From Echinococcus granulosus (taxonomy: Eukaryota > Platyhelminthes > Cestoda > Cyclophyllidea > Taeniidae), in NCBI RefSeq assembly GCF_000524195.1, contig NW_020170387.1:48500-112499 (forward strand): 64,000 bases of DNA. Reading direction: 5' to 3'. A program made the translations under genes and the position numbers. The notes beneath the pieces were generated by a model. It was not told the origin of the DNA. It ran no database searches and worked only from the letters and a program-made list of their open reading frames with translations. Below are positions 39,681 to 50,758 of the stretch, piece after piece; within the stretch, counting starts at the first letter, position 1; the number at the start of each line of letters is the position of its first letter.

Positions 39681-41103
39681 ACAATTCAGTTAAAATAATT
39701 TAGTTAAATGTGTCCCAAATGACCTGTTTGTTAGTTCTACATTTAAAAATTGCATACATTGAGCATTCGAGAACATGGGGTTAAAAATCAAACGAGAGAA
39801 ACTACAAACGCCACTTTCAAATGTAATGGAGGAAATCGGTTAAAAGAAGTAATGTTACTAAGATCATGTAAGTGCGCAAGTCTTAGTAGGTACAGATAAA
39901 GTGTTTAGTTATCATTTTCATTAACAGAAGCTCAGGCTTCAGAAAAGCCTAACTCAGCATTTAACCTTCAGCTAGTAACAGCTATAAACTTGATTTTCTT
40001 AGGTCTCCTTATTCTTTGCGGACATCTTTTGTAATAAATAGGTACAAAATATTCCATATCTTTGGATTACTAACTATCCACAAACGGAGCAAAAAATTAT
40101 TACCGGCAATGTTTTAATTGGCCAACACTTGCGCGCTAAGTTCGTTCTAAACGTTGCATTGTTTTAGAGTCGCTCGTTTTGTGTTTAGTGGTATCCGTGA
40201 TATGGCCTCGATCCCTAGGTTCAATGTAACTGGACGTTATCGTACGGCATGATTGTGCTTATCGTAATCTTTTTAAGGAGAAAGTGAACAATCTTCCACC
40301 AAAAATGGCAGTCGTTTTTTTGCAGGGGGTGATCCTGCTAACACGAATCTGACCCGAAATGAGGAAAGTAAAAGTCGTCCCACTACAGCAGGCTCACAGG
40401 TACTAACACTTTTATTGCTTCTATTGGTTGTCTACCATGGTTCTACAGTCGTTTAACTCATGTGATCCACAAGTTGTACTGTTGAATGTCTCATGCCCCA
40501 TCATCGTTTAGAAACCATTTGTGCAATGTGTGTTTCATGAAAACATTATGCGTTTGTTATACAGAACTCTCTCTCGGTTGTAAATTGTATTGTTGTATCA
40601 AAGGTCATGCCTTTTTAAGTTTTCAGCTAGGTTGGTTCACTTCCTCCAACGTAAAAAATATAAATGAGGCCCTCTAAATTTGTCCTAGTACTGGAATTTG
40701 GACGTCCAGATCTGAGGTTCGTCTATTGTGGCGGTTTTTTTTATTGTTAGGGACGGTTGTTTTTTTTTTCGGAAAACTAACAGGTATTGAAATAAATATC
40801 ACGTTTTTTATCGGTTTTTTGCGCATATTTTTTTCACTTAAACTATCATTTACCAATGAAGCACAACTTACGGATTTTATCGTTCGATGATTTTTGTCAT
40901 CATCGATTGGTTCACCAGCAGCCAACTTCGAAATTTTCGTAAAATCCGGGGTCTGTTCCCTCACACCGTGTGCTTCTTTTAAATGATATCGTCACGGTGT
41001 AGCGTACGGAATAATTTGCATAACTTTTCAACGATTGGTTCTATGCTAATTAAGCTTATTCAGGATCCACTAACACACTCAAGTACATACATCGTTAAGT
41101 GTA

Positions 41104-44100
41104 ATGCACAGAAGACCGCGTCCGTTTCGCAACCTTTTACCCAATTTGTTCCAACGCCTTCGCCCCAGCGAAACGAGCAGCAAGTCCTCTGATATCAGCG
41201 GGGATGGCACCAGCTACACCGACTCCATCAGCATGTTCTCAGTTCCCACCTCATATACCGGAGGCTACTACGATCGTGTAGACGATGAATCCGAGTCCCT
41301 CTTGACCGTCTCAGATCTGGATAATTATCGACCTAGACGTCCACAACATGAATCAGAATCCTATTATGTGGAGTACGCTAATGTCGGAGGGGTTGGTGAA
41401 AAAACTCCTACGAATTCTCTCACTCCAAAAGCCTCACCAAAAATGACCAGGGCTCTATGGGAGGAAGAGAAGGCGGAGGTGGTTAAAGAGGTTAGAGAGC
41501 AGCAACTGGCAAATAGGTCGACGCCTCCGAAAGTCGCCAGACTCCAGAGTATGCGAGACACGCATCGACGCATGAAAGCCCTCACCCAGATGTTCCCCTC
41601 TTTTGTGCTTGATACACAAGTAGAGAATGGTGAAGAGGTAATGAAGTTTATCCACCTTATTTCTTTTCTTCCCCAGCCCGATGAGGACGGCAAACTGGGA
41701 TTTGCAAACATCCCAGATCAAATGCATCGCAAAGCTGTGAAGAAGGGATTTAATTTCACTCTCATGATTGCTGGTACGTGAACTCCATCCACCTTTTTTT
41801 CACGCATTAGGAACTTAAAGTTGTGTGCTTTAAAACGCAAACGTTTGTTTTAAAAAAAGATGCTATACTTGTCCTCATGCCAAGCTTGTGGGGAGGAGGC
41901 GTTTACTTCATTTGGTGTTGACAAACATTGTGCTCCAGTTTGACCCGCGAGCAAACAGCTCCCGTAGCCACTAAATCTTATTTAAATGACCACTTACTGA
42001 GGCAAGTAAACCCTTTGAACGGTGTGGACACTTTTTAGCTAACCTTCGCTATTTACTAGGCTAGGATTATTAAATGACTTATTCTTCCGAAGTGTAAAAA
42101 CTGATGCGAATATTTCTCGCTTGGTTTATGACTTAGCAAATCGTAAGATTCATGTATTATAAAAAGAGTTTTTAAAGGTAGTATTTTTCTAAGTTGATTT
42201 TTGTCAAGTCGTATTGACACAAATCTCAGATGCATTAATATCATTCATGAAGGTAACCAGAGCCGGAGCCATAATTTGTACTTCTTTTGAAAGTGAGGTA
42301 GTTCACACAGTGTCGTCTTGTATTTAACTCACGCGATCCCAGCTACCATTCGGCACTACTAACGTCGTTGTAAGGAAAACCTAGTTGCCGTCAATAGCCA
42401 TTAAATAATTTTACTACATCATTTTCATCTCTCAGATTAGCTCAAGCGCATTATGCACTCCTCTGTAGATTTAAATGTGTTGTTTAAGGAGGCCCTTGAA
42501 AGTATTGTATTCCAATAGGACCTCATTTTTAGATTTAAGCATATTGCTTTAAAAATCGTAAAATTGTGAGGTCATGACGGTTTGTCTGGTGTTTCCATCG
42601 ATCCTCATATCTCTGCCTGACGTGACTGATTGTACGAGTTTTACTGGCTTTCTCATTCGTCCTTCCCAGGTGAAAGCGGTCTGGGCAAGGCCACTCTGGT
42701 AAACAGTCTCTTCATGCAGGACCTTTACAAAGACAGGGAGCCAGTCGACGCCAACGAGATGATCAAGAAGGTGACCAAAATCGAGAAACGTCAAATTGAG
42801 TTGGACGAACGGGGTGTCAAACTGCGTCTGACCATCGTCGACACACCCGGTTTCAATGATGCCGTCAACGCGGAAGAGTGGTAGGTTCCAGTCTCTCGTC
42901 TCACGGTGGTCTCAGCACTGCTTATATGGCAATCGCATCGCTAAACAGCTTTAGTGTTGGTTTTATTAAGAATTTTGGTGCATTATCCATTTACCTCCTC
43001 CTTGCGTTTGTCTTTATATTCCTTTGACTTCATATGGTAAGCGTTGTATGTAGCATTAAAGTGTGCCCTTCTTCTTAAAAGTATCAGGAGAATGATGCTT
43101 ACCTAACTGTCAGGTGTTTCATTACCGTAGTTGGAAGCCAATCGAGGATTACATCGATAGCACATTCGAGCAATACTTCAAAGATGAGTGTGGTTTAAAC
43201 CGCAAGAATATCCAGGACAATCGTGTTCATTGCTGTCTCTACTTCATCTCACCTTACGGCCACGGGTATGTGATCCTTTGTCTTCGCCTTCTCGCTGCCT
43301 CATTAATTCAAGAAAAATGTGCCAGTCTTACTAGTAGCTATATTCAGTAGTCAAAGGATGTTTGCATTAATGATAGTGAGTAGTTTTGTAAGATTTACTA
43401 AGTAGTTGTAATCATTTCATCATAAAAGCCAGTTTAGTTTATAGAAGTGGAAGAATGGGAATAGTTTTTATTACTAGCCGTTGATTTATAAACGGTCTCT
43501 ACTTGTTCGTTTTTTGTCACCACGATGAAACCCAATCGCTAAGAAGGAAGCCCTTTAGCAAGACTGTGTCCACGCACTTGGTTTGCTTTAAAATGCAAAT
43601 TATTTGAAACTTGAGCCTCATCTGTCTTGCGCGCAAAAACACTCACGAGAAAACTCGACCTGGCATGTGTAATCCTTTTTCTCCCCAGCCTCGATTCACA
43701 GTGGCAGATTTTTACCTTACTTTGACGTCCAGCGGGATCCTGTAAAATGTTTTAATAAATGGGAATGATTACTTGGTTTTCATTAACGAACTTGTGATTT
43801 AAAGTTCCTTGTGCATATTGGGAGTTCGTATAGCTCGAGTTGTCAGTGTTTGGGTGTTCTTTTCAGACGAAAATAGGAAGTGGCGGAGGTATCACAAGTC
43901 AGCGGTATTAAAAGGGTTCGATAAAAAAGTTTTCAGCCTTGAAAACCCTTAGGAAAAAATTAGACTTTGAAGAAGCTTTTCAATTTGGTGTGATCCCCTA
44001 GATCGTTCCCAATCCTTTCTCCAAACTTGGGATTTTTTACTCTAGAACACCATTTGCTATGCTTTATCATCAAAAGTTAAAAGTTTGGGTACGATGACCA

Positions 44101-47100
44101 TTTAAGGCACAGTAATGCCTTTCCAGGGATTTGCGATCCCATAGCTCAAAACATTGACTACCGAAGTTAAACATCAGTGCAGGGTATTGCTGCTTTTTAT
44201 ACCGCTGTCATCCGGCTGAGATGAATGCATCCCTGATTTCAATGATATAAAAGGAGGGAACAAAGGCGATTTTCTGTTTATTATAATGAAAATGGTTCTT
44301 AATGTACTTTTGACTAACTGGGTGGTCGTGAAGTTATCTTCTGCATCGTTTGTTTGATTTCCTTCCTTTGAAGTGTTACCAATTTTATCGAGGTAAGATC
44401 TCTTCCCGAGGTAACATGTGGAGTGCTTTCAGGGTTAAGAAAACAGATTGATGCTTAACATATAGCCGGAACTTATCAATACATCAGAAGGTTAACTCAA
44501 GCGGATTTCAAACAGTGTGGGTTAAATTAATGCCTTTTGGTGCTCCTAGCTTGCGTCAGGTGGACGTGGAGTTCATGCGACGCCTGCAAAACAAGGTGAA
44601 CATCGTCCCCGTGATTGCCAAAGCGGACGCACTCACTGCCAGCGAGTTGCGTGCCCTCAAGGAACGCATCATGTCCGATCTGAACCGATACAAAATAGAC
44701 ATCTACCGTCTTCCCGAGTGCGACTCTGATGAGGAGGAAGAGATCAAACGGTTGGACAAGGAAATTAAGGTAACTTATTTTTTCCACCTATCGTGTTCTA
44801 GCCACCATCGTTGTTGCCGCACCTGCTGGTTGTCTTTACTGTTCGATCCACCAATCTGTTACACTTGTAATTTTTTGTTACCTAAAGGCAGCAATTTTTT
44901 CCCTTACTGACATCATCTAGGATCTGCATTTAGTTGTATGAGTCAGTCGCTTATTTTATCGACTTTCATTTCAAGTTAAATTTAAAAAATCTTGATTCGG
45001 TACTTCTGTCGCATTAGGTTCAAGTTTTAGTTTGTTCATATTCGACCAGGTTACTTTTCAGTTTAACGTGGATCTTACATTTCAACAGATGTACTGTTTA
45101 ACTGTTTTGTGCCTCTTGGATTATCTAAAATTTAAATTCAATGTTACATTTAAACCCCTTTTTACATGTGTTTAAATGCTTTAGTTATTCGGTACATTCG
45201 GAGACTCATTCGATTCAACTTGATATTTTGAGAATGACCATCTATGGTACTTCGTTCTTGTCTATCACTTCAATCCTTTGTTGATTTCAAATAATCGTAG
45301 CTACTATTTGCTTGCTGGATTCAGGTTGATTCTCCACTCCTGCGTTCACATTGTCCAATTTAGCTGGTTTAATGTTTTCGCCTGTTTATCTCTTGTCCAT
45401 AGTTGAAAAATTCGGGGCTTAAATACCGTCTTATTTTGTTAGCTTCCTGGAATGGAGGTGTAATAGCTAGCTAGGTAATGCAGTCTGTTCTTAAGGTCAT
45501 GGGTTCGTCGCATGGAGAGGGATCGTATAGATCTGTTTTCATCAGCAGTCCTGCTTATAGCTTACGTTTGCACTCTAGCTCAGTCGGTTTTTCATCCTTC
45601 GTTGTGAAATTAATGTCTACTGATCCTTTTTCTAATCATAAGTTGTAGGACTATTTATTCCATTAGGATCATTGCTATCAGTGCTTGTGTGGTTTATGAC
45701 TTGTGTCGGAGGTCTCTGTCAAAAAAATTATGCTTTTTTCCCATTTAGTTCCATGCAGATGCCTCTATCTCCAACTTTCATGTTGTATGACATGCACGCT
45801 CACCTGTAACGTTTCGCAATAGCTTCTAGTTAGTTTTTAATTTACCTTTTTCAATGTTCAGTGAAATATGCTACCCTTTGTCTCCATTCTGAATGATGAT
45901 AAATATCAGGTTGAAGTCTTTCAAAAGGAGATATTCATGAATAGGGATTCTGTTAGCAAACCAATCCACCATAGAACGACAGACTGCAAACATTTTCTCT
46001 CGGGTCGGCGTCCCGAGGTTCCCCTTTGTGACTGATGTGAACAACAAAGGGATGTAATTTCCGGATGACTACGCACTAATCTATGCACGCAAAAGTGGTA
46101 CTATCATCGGTAAAGACAATTTTCAAGTTAAAGAAACTGGATGAGTTCTACTCCATGAAGCTTGTAGTTCCCTTTTGAAATGGTGTGAAGGTACTCGTAA
46201 ACGCGATGAAATCGTAGCTCCCTTTCGAAAATCGTGAACGTTCTTTATAGTGGTCGATTAAGATTGAACACAGCACTGAGATTGCAGAGACAACAACGCC
46301 TACTTGGTGATTTGGGACTGACGGCATACTCTGCAGCTTCTTGGCGTCTGGGTACTTGGCTACAATCGGTGCGACCATTTGATCAATTAATCCAAGCTGT
46401 CTTAATCTATTCCCCTGCTAAACGATTGTCAGATACTTGTCCCACGGATGGTAGGAGCTAAAATTGTTAATGCACCTGTTCTATTTACTAGATTGTGCAC
46501 GGAAATTGACTGGTGGTGAGTCTTTCAGCATTGAATCACGTATTTCACCGTCTAATCCACTTAAACATAGCAAAAATGTTTCAGAGGTGGCATAATAAAG
46601 CAAATTTTAGCTTAAAACAGATCTTTTGCATTTGCTGATCTAAAACATTTTCCGTGGGCTACACTTTCCCCATAATCTGAGTTGATGCTGACCTAAAGCC
46701 TCTACCGCTGCTTTTTTAACCACTGGTGTACCTGCTGAGCTGTCACCATAGCTAGCTGAGGAATGCTGCTTTACCTTTGCCACCAGGCGGTCCTGCCGTT
46801 TGCGGTGATTGGAAGCAACTGCGTGATAGAGGGTGAGGGAGGTAAGCGTGTGCGCGGCCGACAGTACCCTTGGGGTGTGGTGGAAGTGGAGAATCCCAAG
46901 CACTGCGACTTCACGAAATTGCGGATCTTTCTCCTCAAGTGAGTTTATTTTAAATTAGATGTCTCCTGTTTCAAGTCCGCACTCTGCGACTTCTTTCGTG
47001 TTTCTGCTACTACGTCTTCATTTCTCGTGGAAGGTTGATGTACTCCATGATTCACCCCCCAGACCTGTGTGAAATTACAGCTATTTATTATGTGTATTGC

Positions 47101-49661
47101 CTTTGACCTTCCTGTTTGGGTCTGTGTGACTTATCCCCACACATCACTTGGATCTATTGGTTTGTGCGGAGCTAATACCTGATTTAGATAAAGTAATTTT
47201 TCCTACTGATATCACAGATGCCATTTCCACTTAGTTTCCCTGACTTGTCAAGAGCGAAACTAGGTGGTTGTGTGCTCCCTGTTTGGGATGTACATCTATT
47301 ATTGCATTGACACCATGGTTCTTACTGCTCCACCTAACTAGTAACTGCGATCGTGTAGATTGTTGAACAAGTCCAAAATCAATCTTGATCTTTACTTTTT
47401 TGCTGATAATCTAACCCCACCACCGTTTTATTAATACAGATTGTGATGTGATGTGATGTCAAACGCTCTACGGTCTTGGTTACGGTTCTTAAGGGGGTCT
47501 GCAAATGCCCAACTCCTAAATACAGACAGTCTAGCACTTGTAGCGGGAATGCTTTCGGCTGTTAGCACTGGCCCAACTCCCTGTGTAGGATTCGTCTGCA
47601 GTGACTCATGCATTCGGTTTGCGCCATTGGCTGCGGCTGTCCTTCCCGCTTTCCCAGTCCCGTTACCGTTTTTGTTATTTTTAAGCTCACGGAAATTCAT
47701 GCCGTAAATTTGCCATTCTTTCTACTACTGTCACCGGGTCATTGATTTCCTCATGGTTGGTGGCCTTGAGATTGTCCTGTCGCTTGCTTGGCTAGCTGTC
47801 TTAGAGGCAGCTCTTAACGACATTTTCTTTCGCTCAATTGGTCCGTCAGCCATCAATTCAAATCCATTGTCTTGGGTCACCAGTTTTTTAGAAAGGTTTA
47901 CATTGACACTTTTAGTAGTTGAGGTAATGTAACGAAAACAAGGCCTACAAATATCCCTTTTGACAGTTTTTTTATTCAACATTATCATCTTTAAACTCTT
48001 CATTAAAGCATTACTTTGTTTACCATACAATGCTCATTCGTAGCCAACTTTTTTTTGGCTACCTAAATGCAAAGGCCATCGTGGCGTAGTTGTCACATGA
48101 TAACGTGCTTTACTACATAAAACTGGAGTTCAATTATTAAGTATGCATAATTTCATTCTAGTTTTCTTTGCATTTCTGCTGAATTTGCCACACGATGCCC
48201 GTTTTCATCGTGCCTCCTTTTCCAGTAATTGCTTAAAGAAAAAGTTCATTCGGTGAGATTTGGAGGCTTGCCACTTCACGAATGTGCAGCATTGAACAAG
48301 TTTCTGCATTCGCACAAACGCTCCGTTTTTGGCCGTGACTCACTTCACCGCTACTACCACATCTGCTTTTTCCCTTGCACAAGAAGCGATCGTCTACTCG
48401 ATTCTCGTCCTATTTTCGCACTTTCGAAGTGGTGGCTTCACCTTTATTCAGTCGAGTGGTCAGTTTGTCAACCTAAAATCGTCCTGTTGGGGGCGATTTG
48501 CGATACCTTCGCTTCCTGTGAAATTTCGTGCGTTCATTTTCCTTTACTCGAATAGTTCCAGAAAATAGGCTTTATTATGGCCCATCAACCTGGTAAATTT
48601 TGGTTGGGAATGTGCGTTGATTAAAGATATATCCACACCGATTTTTCCTTCACCCCTGTATTGCTTTAAAATCAGAACTTACCAATTTCCAAAGTATATT
48701 TATGATGTGCTTGATATATTTTTTGTGGCGTTAATTTCTTTCCTCTGATCCCTTGATTTAAAAAGGGTATACTTTTAGCGGTATTTCGAAGGGCAGTTTG
48801 CGTAAGGCTACGGGTAACTGGGGGAGCCTGCCAAGGCGGTAGCGATGCTGATGTGAGCAGCATGAGATCGGTAACCACCTCCGTTTTGCAGCCCACGCGG
48901 GTTAGCAAGGCGAGGGTCTAATTGAGCATGTTGTTATCTAGTCTTCGTCTAGTCGAACCCCATCACAGACTCGTCATTGGAGCATAATCAGTTGAGGCAG
49001 TTGCTATCATAGCCTTCATTTTTCCACCAGGACGCATATGCAAGACCTGAAGGATATGACTTTGGAGGTGCACTATGAGAACTACCGTGCCAAGTACATC
49101 ACTGAGCGGATGTCACGAAGGCAGACAGATCGGCGAGAGGGCATGGGGTAAGTTAAAATGGCCTCTTCTCTGTCCCCTTCTTCTTTCTGGCTTCCAATCC
49201 TCTTCGCTTTTTCTGCTCCACAGTGCGCCCCGTGTTGATCGTGAAAATGGACCTGGTTTTGAGGCCCTCATGAGTGCCGATTGTCTGCTTCGTCAGAAGG
49301 AAGATGAAGTGCGTTTTAGCCTATTTTTGGCTATGATCTTTAGTTTCCCTATCTTTCCCGGTTTTTAGTTTTTTTTAAGATGCTATTAGTATAGACTCCG
49401 CCATCGTATTCCAATCCTGCCGTTAAGACAGAAGCCTTTTTCTCTCTCGGTCTCTACCAGCTACAGCGAATGAGCGCCAAGAGTCTTGATCAGATGGCAC
49501 GTGGTAAGCCGTCTGATGGTCTGCTCGCTAACCACAATGCAACAGGCATGGCCACCAATGGGGGCACTGGGCTAACTGGTCGTAGTTCCTCTACTGCAGC
49601 TGCTAGCGCAACGCCTGGTCCGGGTGCCCTGCCTCCCAAAGCCAGTCTCTCGGGTCTCTAG
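41104..49661 (+). CDS. Septin, SEPT2-group, with a degenerate GTPase site
   Basis: Nine exons: 41104-41637, 41677-41773, 42670-42880, 43131-43265, 44550-44769, 46787-46938, 49031-49147, 49224-49308, 49461-49661. About 583 residues. Septins are GTP-binding proteins that form hetero-oligomeric filaments at the cell cortex. Residues 1-190 are a long, Ser-rich, probably disordered N-terminus. A basic patch HRKAVKKGF precedes the P-loop GESGLGKA (211-218). DTPGF (268-272) and AKAD (349-352) follow, then the septin unique element (CDFTKLR to HYENYR). [30 protein letters not shown] and [10 protein letters not shown] match the SEPT1/2/4/5 group. Oddities: Ala218 instead of the Mg-binding Ser, KRQ where switch I has its Thr, and Asn273 where DTPG(Y/F)GD has Gly. 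The tail is Ser/Gly/Ala-rich, with at most a short coiled coil. The start is the first ATG of the frame; upstream exons are possible. Confidence 0.95.
41638..41676 (+). other. 39-base in-frame micro-intron in the septin gene
   Basis: gtaatg at the 5' end and a pyrimidine-rich tttcttttcttccccag at the 3' end flank 39 bases, a multiple of three with no stop. If kept, the protein gains 13 hydrophobic residues ([13 protein letters not shown]) inside an acidic, hydrophilic stretch. Splicing is therefore more likely than coding. Very short introns are known in tapeworms. Confidence 0.7.
44100..44250 (+). other. Intron segment faintly like 5S rRNA
   Basis: Within septin intron 4, ccgaagttaaacatc resembles the conserved internal part of 5S rRNA. 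The expected flanking stems and the downstream GGTTAGTACTTGGATGGG-type region are not found. At best a badly decayed 5S-derived fragment. Confidence 0.1.
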
Positions 49662-50600
49662 GTCGGTGCTCTTCAAATCGCTTTCGCCTATTATCCGCTT
49701 TCTCTTCATCTTCGTCCTTGCTGCTGCGGATGTTGTGTCCTCTCTTGTGTGTGTCTCTAGCCGTGTCATCAACTTCCTCCTACCCCAATCCCTCATTGCA
49801 TACAACAATCACCACTTTTAGCGCTGTCTTTTAGACCACGCCGTGCTTTGTTATTGTTTTAAAAAAGTCAATTTTGATAATATGAGAACTTCTTTGAAGC
49901 TCATTTGGTTTGTTGTTCTCTGTTGTTTTAAATTCCTTTTTTTCTTCCAGGTATTTGGGAAATCTAGCTCTTATTTGTTGAAAAGGGTAGTGTTACGTTA
50001 GCACTTACGTTGTGGGTTCGTTGTCTTTGCTTACCCAAATAAAAAGGTAGCTAAGGCATGCTGGCTCAAATTCCGTATTGCTCGTGTTCTCCTTCCGACT
50101 TCGGGTAAGGTGGCCGGGCCTAAGCTTCAGCTGGGTGTACCTTGTGGAATCAGTGCGACAGTTCTGTTTATAATTGACATCTGGGCTCGTCACACATGTT
50201 CGCGTAGTTGCGCAGCTGTTTACCTAATCTTGTTACAGTTTACCTAAGATGGACGCCTTGGCTCACTGTACTTAAGCTATCCAAAGGTTAGGATGAACTG
50301 TCATTCGTTTTAGCAAACAAGGTGGGGTCTGAAACCACCTTCTCCCTGTCATTCTGGCTAACTTAGCAGGTATAACATCTAAGTTCCATTTTAAATTGGT
50401 TCTCCCTTTCTGGGTCTCTGATGCGTGAATAGGGGACTTCAATCATAAAGACGGTGATTCTCGAGGACTGGTTTTAGTTAATCGTACATAATAGCAATAA
50501 GGAAGTCTAATTTACTGCTAAATCCATTTCAATAGGGCAAGTTATCAGTAGCTGGAGGGAGGAGCGATTGTTGGTTTCTATCGTTTTGTTGGTCAGCCAC
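49662..50600. other. Septin 3' flank / intergenic
   Basis: Probably septin 3' UTR followed by spacer. A T-rich stretch and one AATAAA (50038-50043) are present. No gene is seen. Confidence 0.5.
50038..50043 (+). terminator. Possible poly(A) signal of the septin gene
   Basis: AATAAA 377 bases after the stop codon at 49659-49661. Confidence 0.35.
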
Positions 50601-50604
50601 CTTG

Positions 50605-50758
50605 CGACCTAACACGTGCATGTAGATAGTGCGTTTATCAAGGTCACCTATCACCGTTCGACCAATAAGCACGTGCACCTTTACGCAATTGGTTGACGCT
50701 CCTGAAACCTCGTGTGATTATCTGCGTGAGTAGCCCACATTCGACGTTTGACAATAAC
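50605..50758 (+). promoter_or_regulatory. Likely PLBD2 proximal promoter with CCAAT boxes and CACGTG E-boxes
   Basis: Two CACGTG hexamers (50613-50618 and 50670-50675), a CCAAT box (50662-50666) and an inverted CCAAT (attgg, 50688-50692) fall within 150 bases of the start codon. CACGTG is the core of the CLEAR element bound by TFEB/MITF-type factors at vertebrate lysosomal genes. That link is an inference; the motifs themselves are seen. No TATA box is evident. Confidence 0.45.

Larger units (their letters stand above)
38399..41103. other. Intergenic region between the SLC6 and septin genes
   Basis: Contains the presumed SLC6 3' UTR, a possible poly(A) signal at 39040-39045 and a weak repeat at 39.57-39.68 kb. 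The septin 5' UTR or promoter should lie near its right end. A minus-strand open frame at 40674-40964 has a perfect gtaagt splice donor but no ATG or known homology. Confidence 0.5.

Noticed and set aside
44120..44220. 5S rRNA gene
   Set aside because: Only one 15-base stretch resembles 5S; the stems and the remaining conserved boxes are absent.
50693..50758. Upstream in-frame start for PLBD2
   Set aside because: It would place 22 polar residues before the signal peptide and lies in what looks like promoter or 5' UTR.
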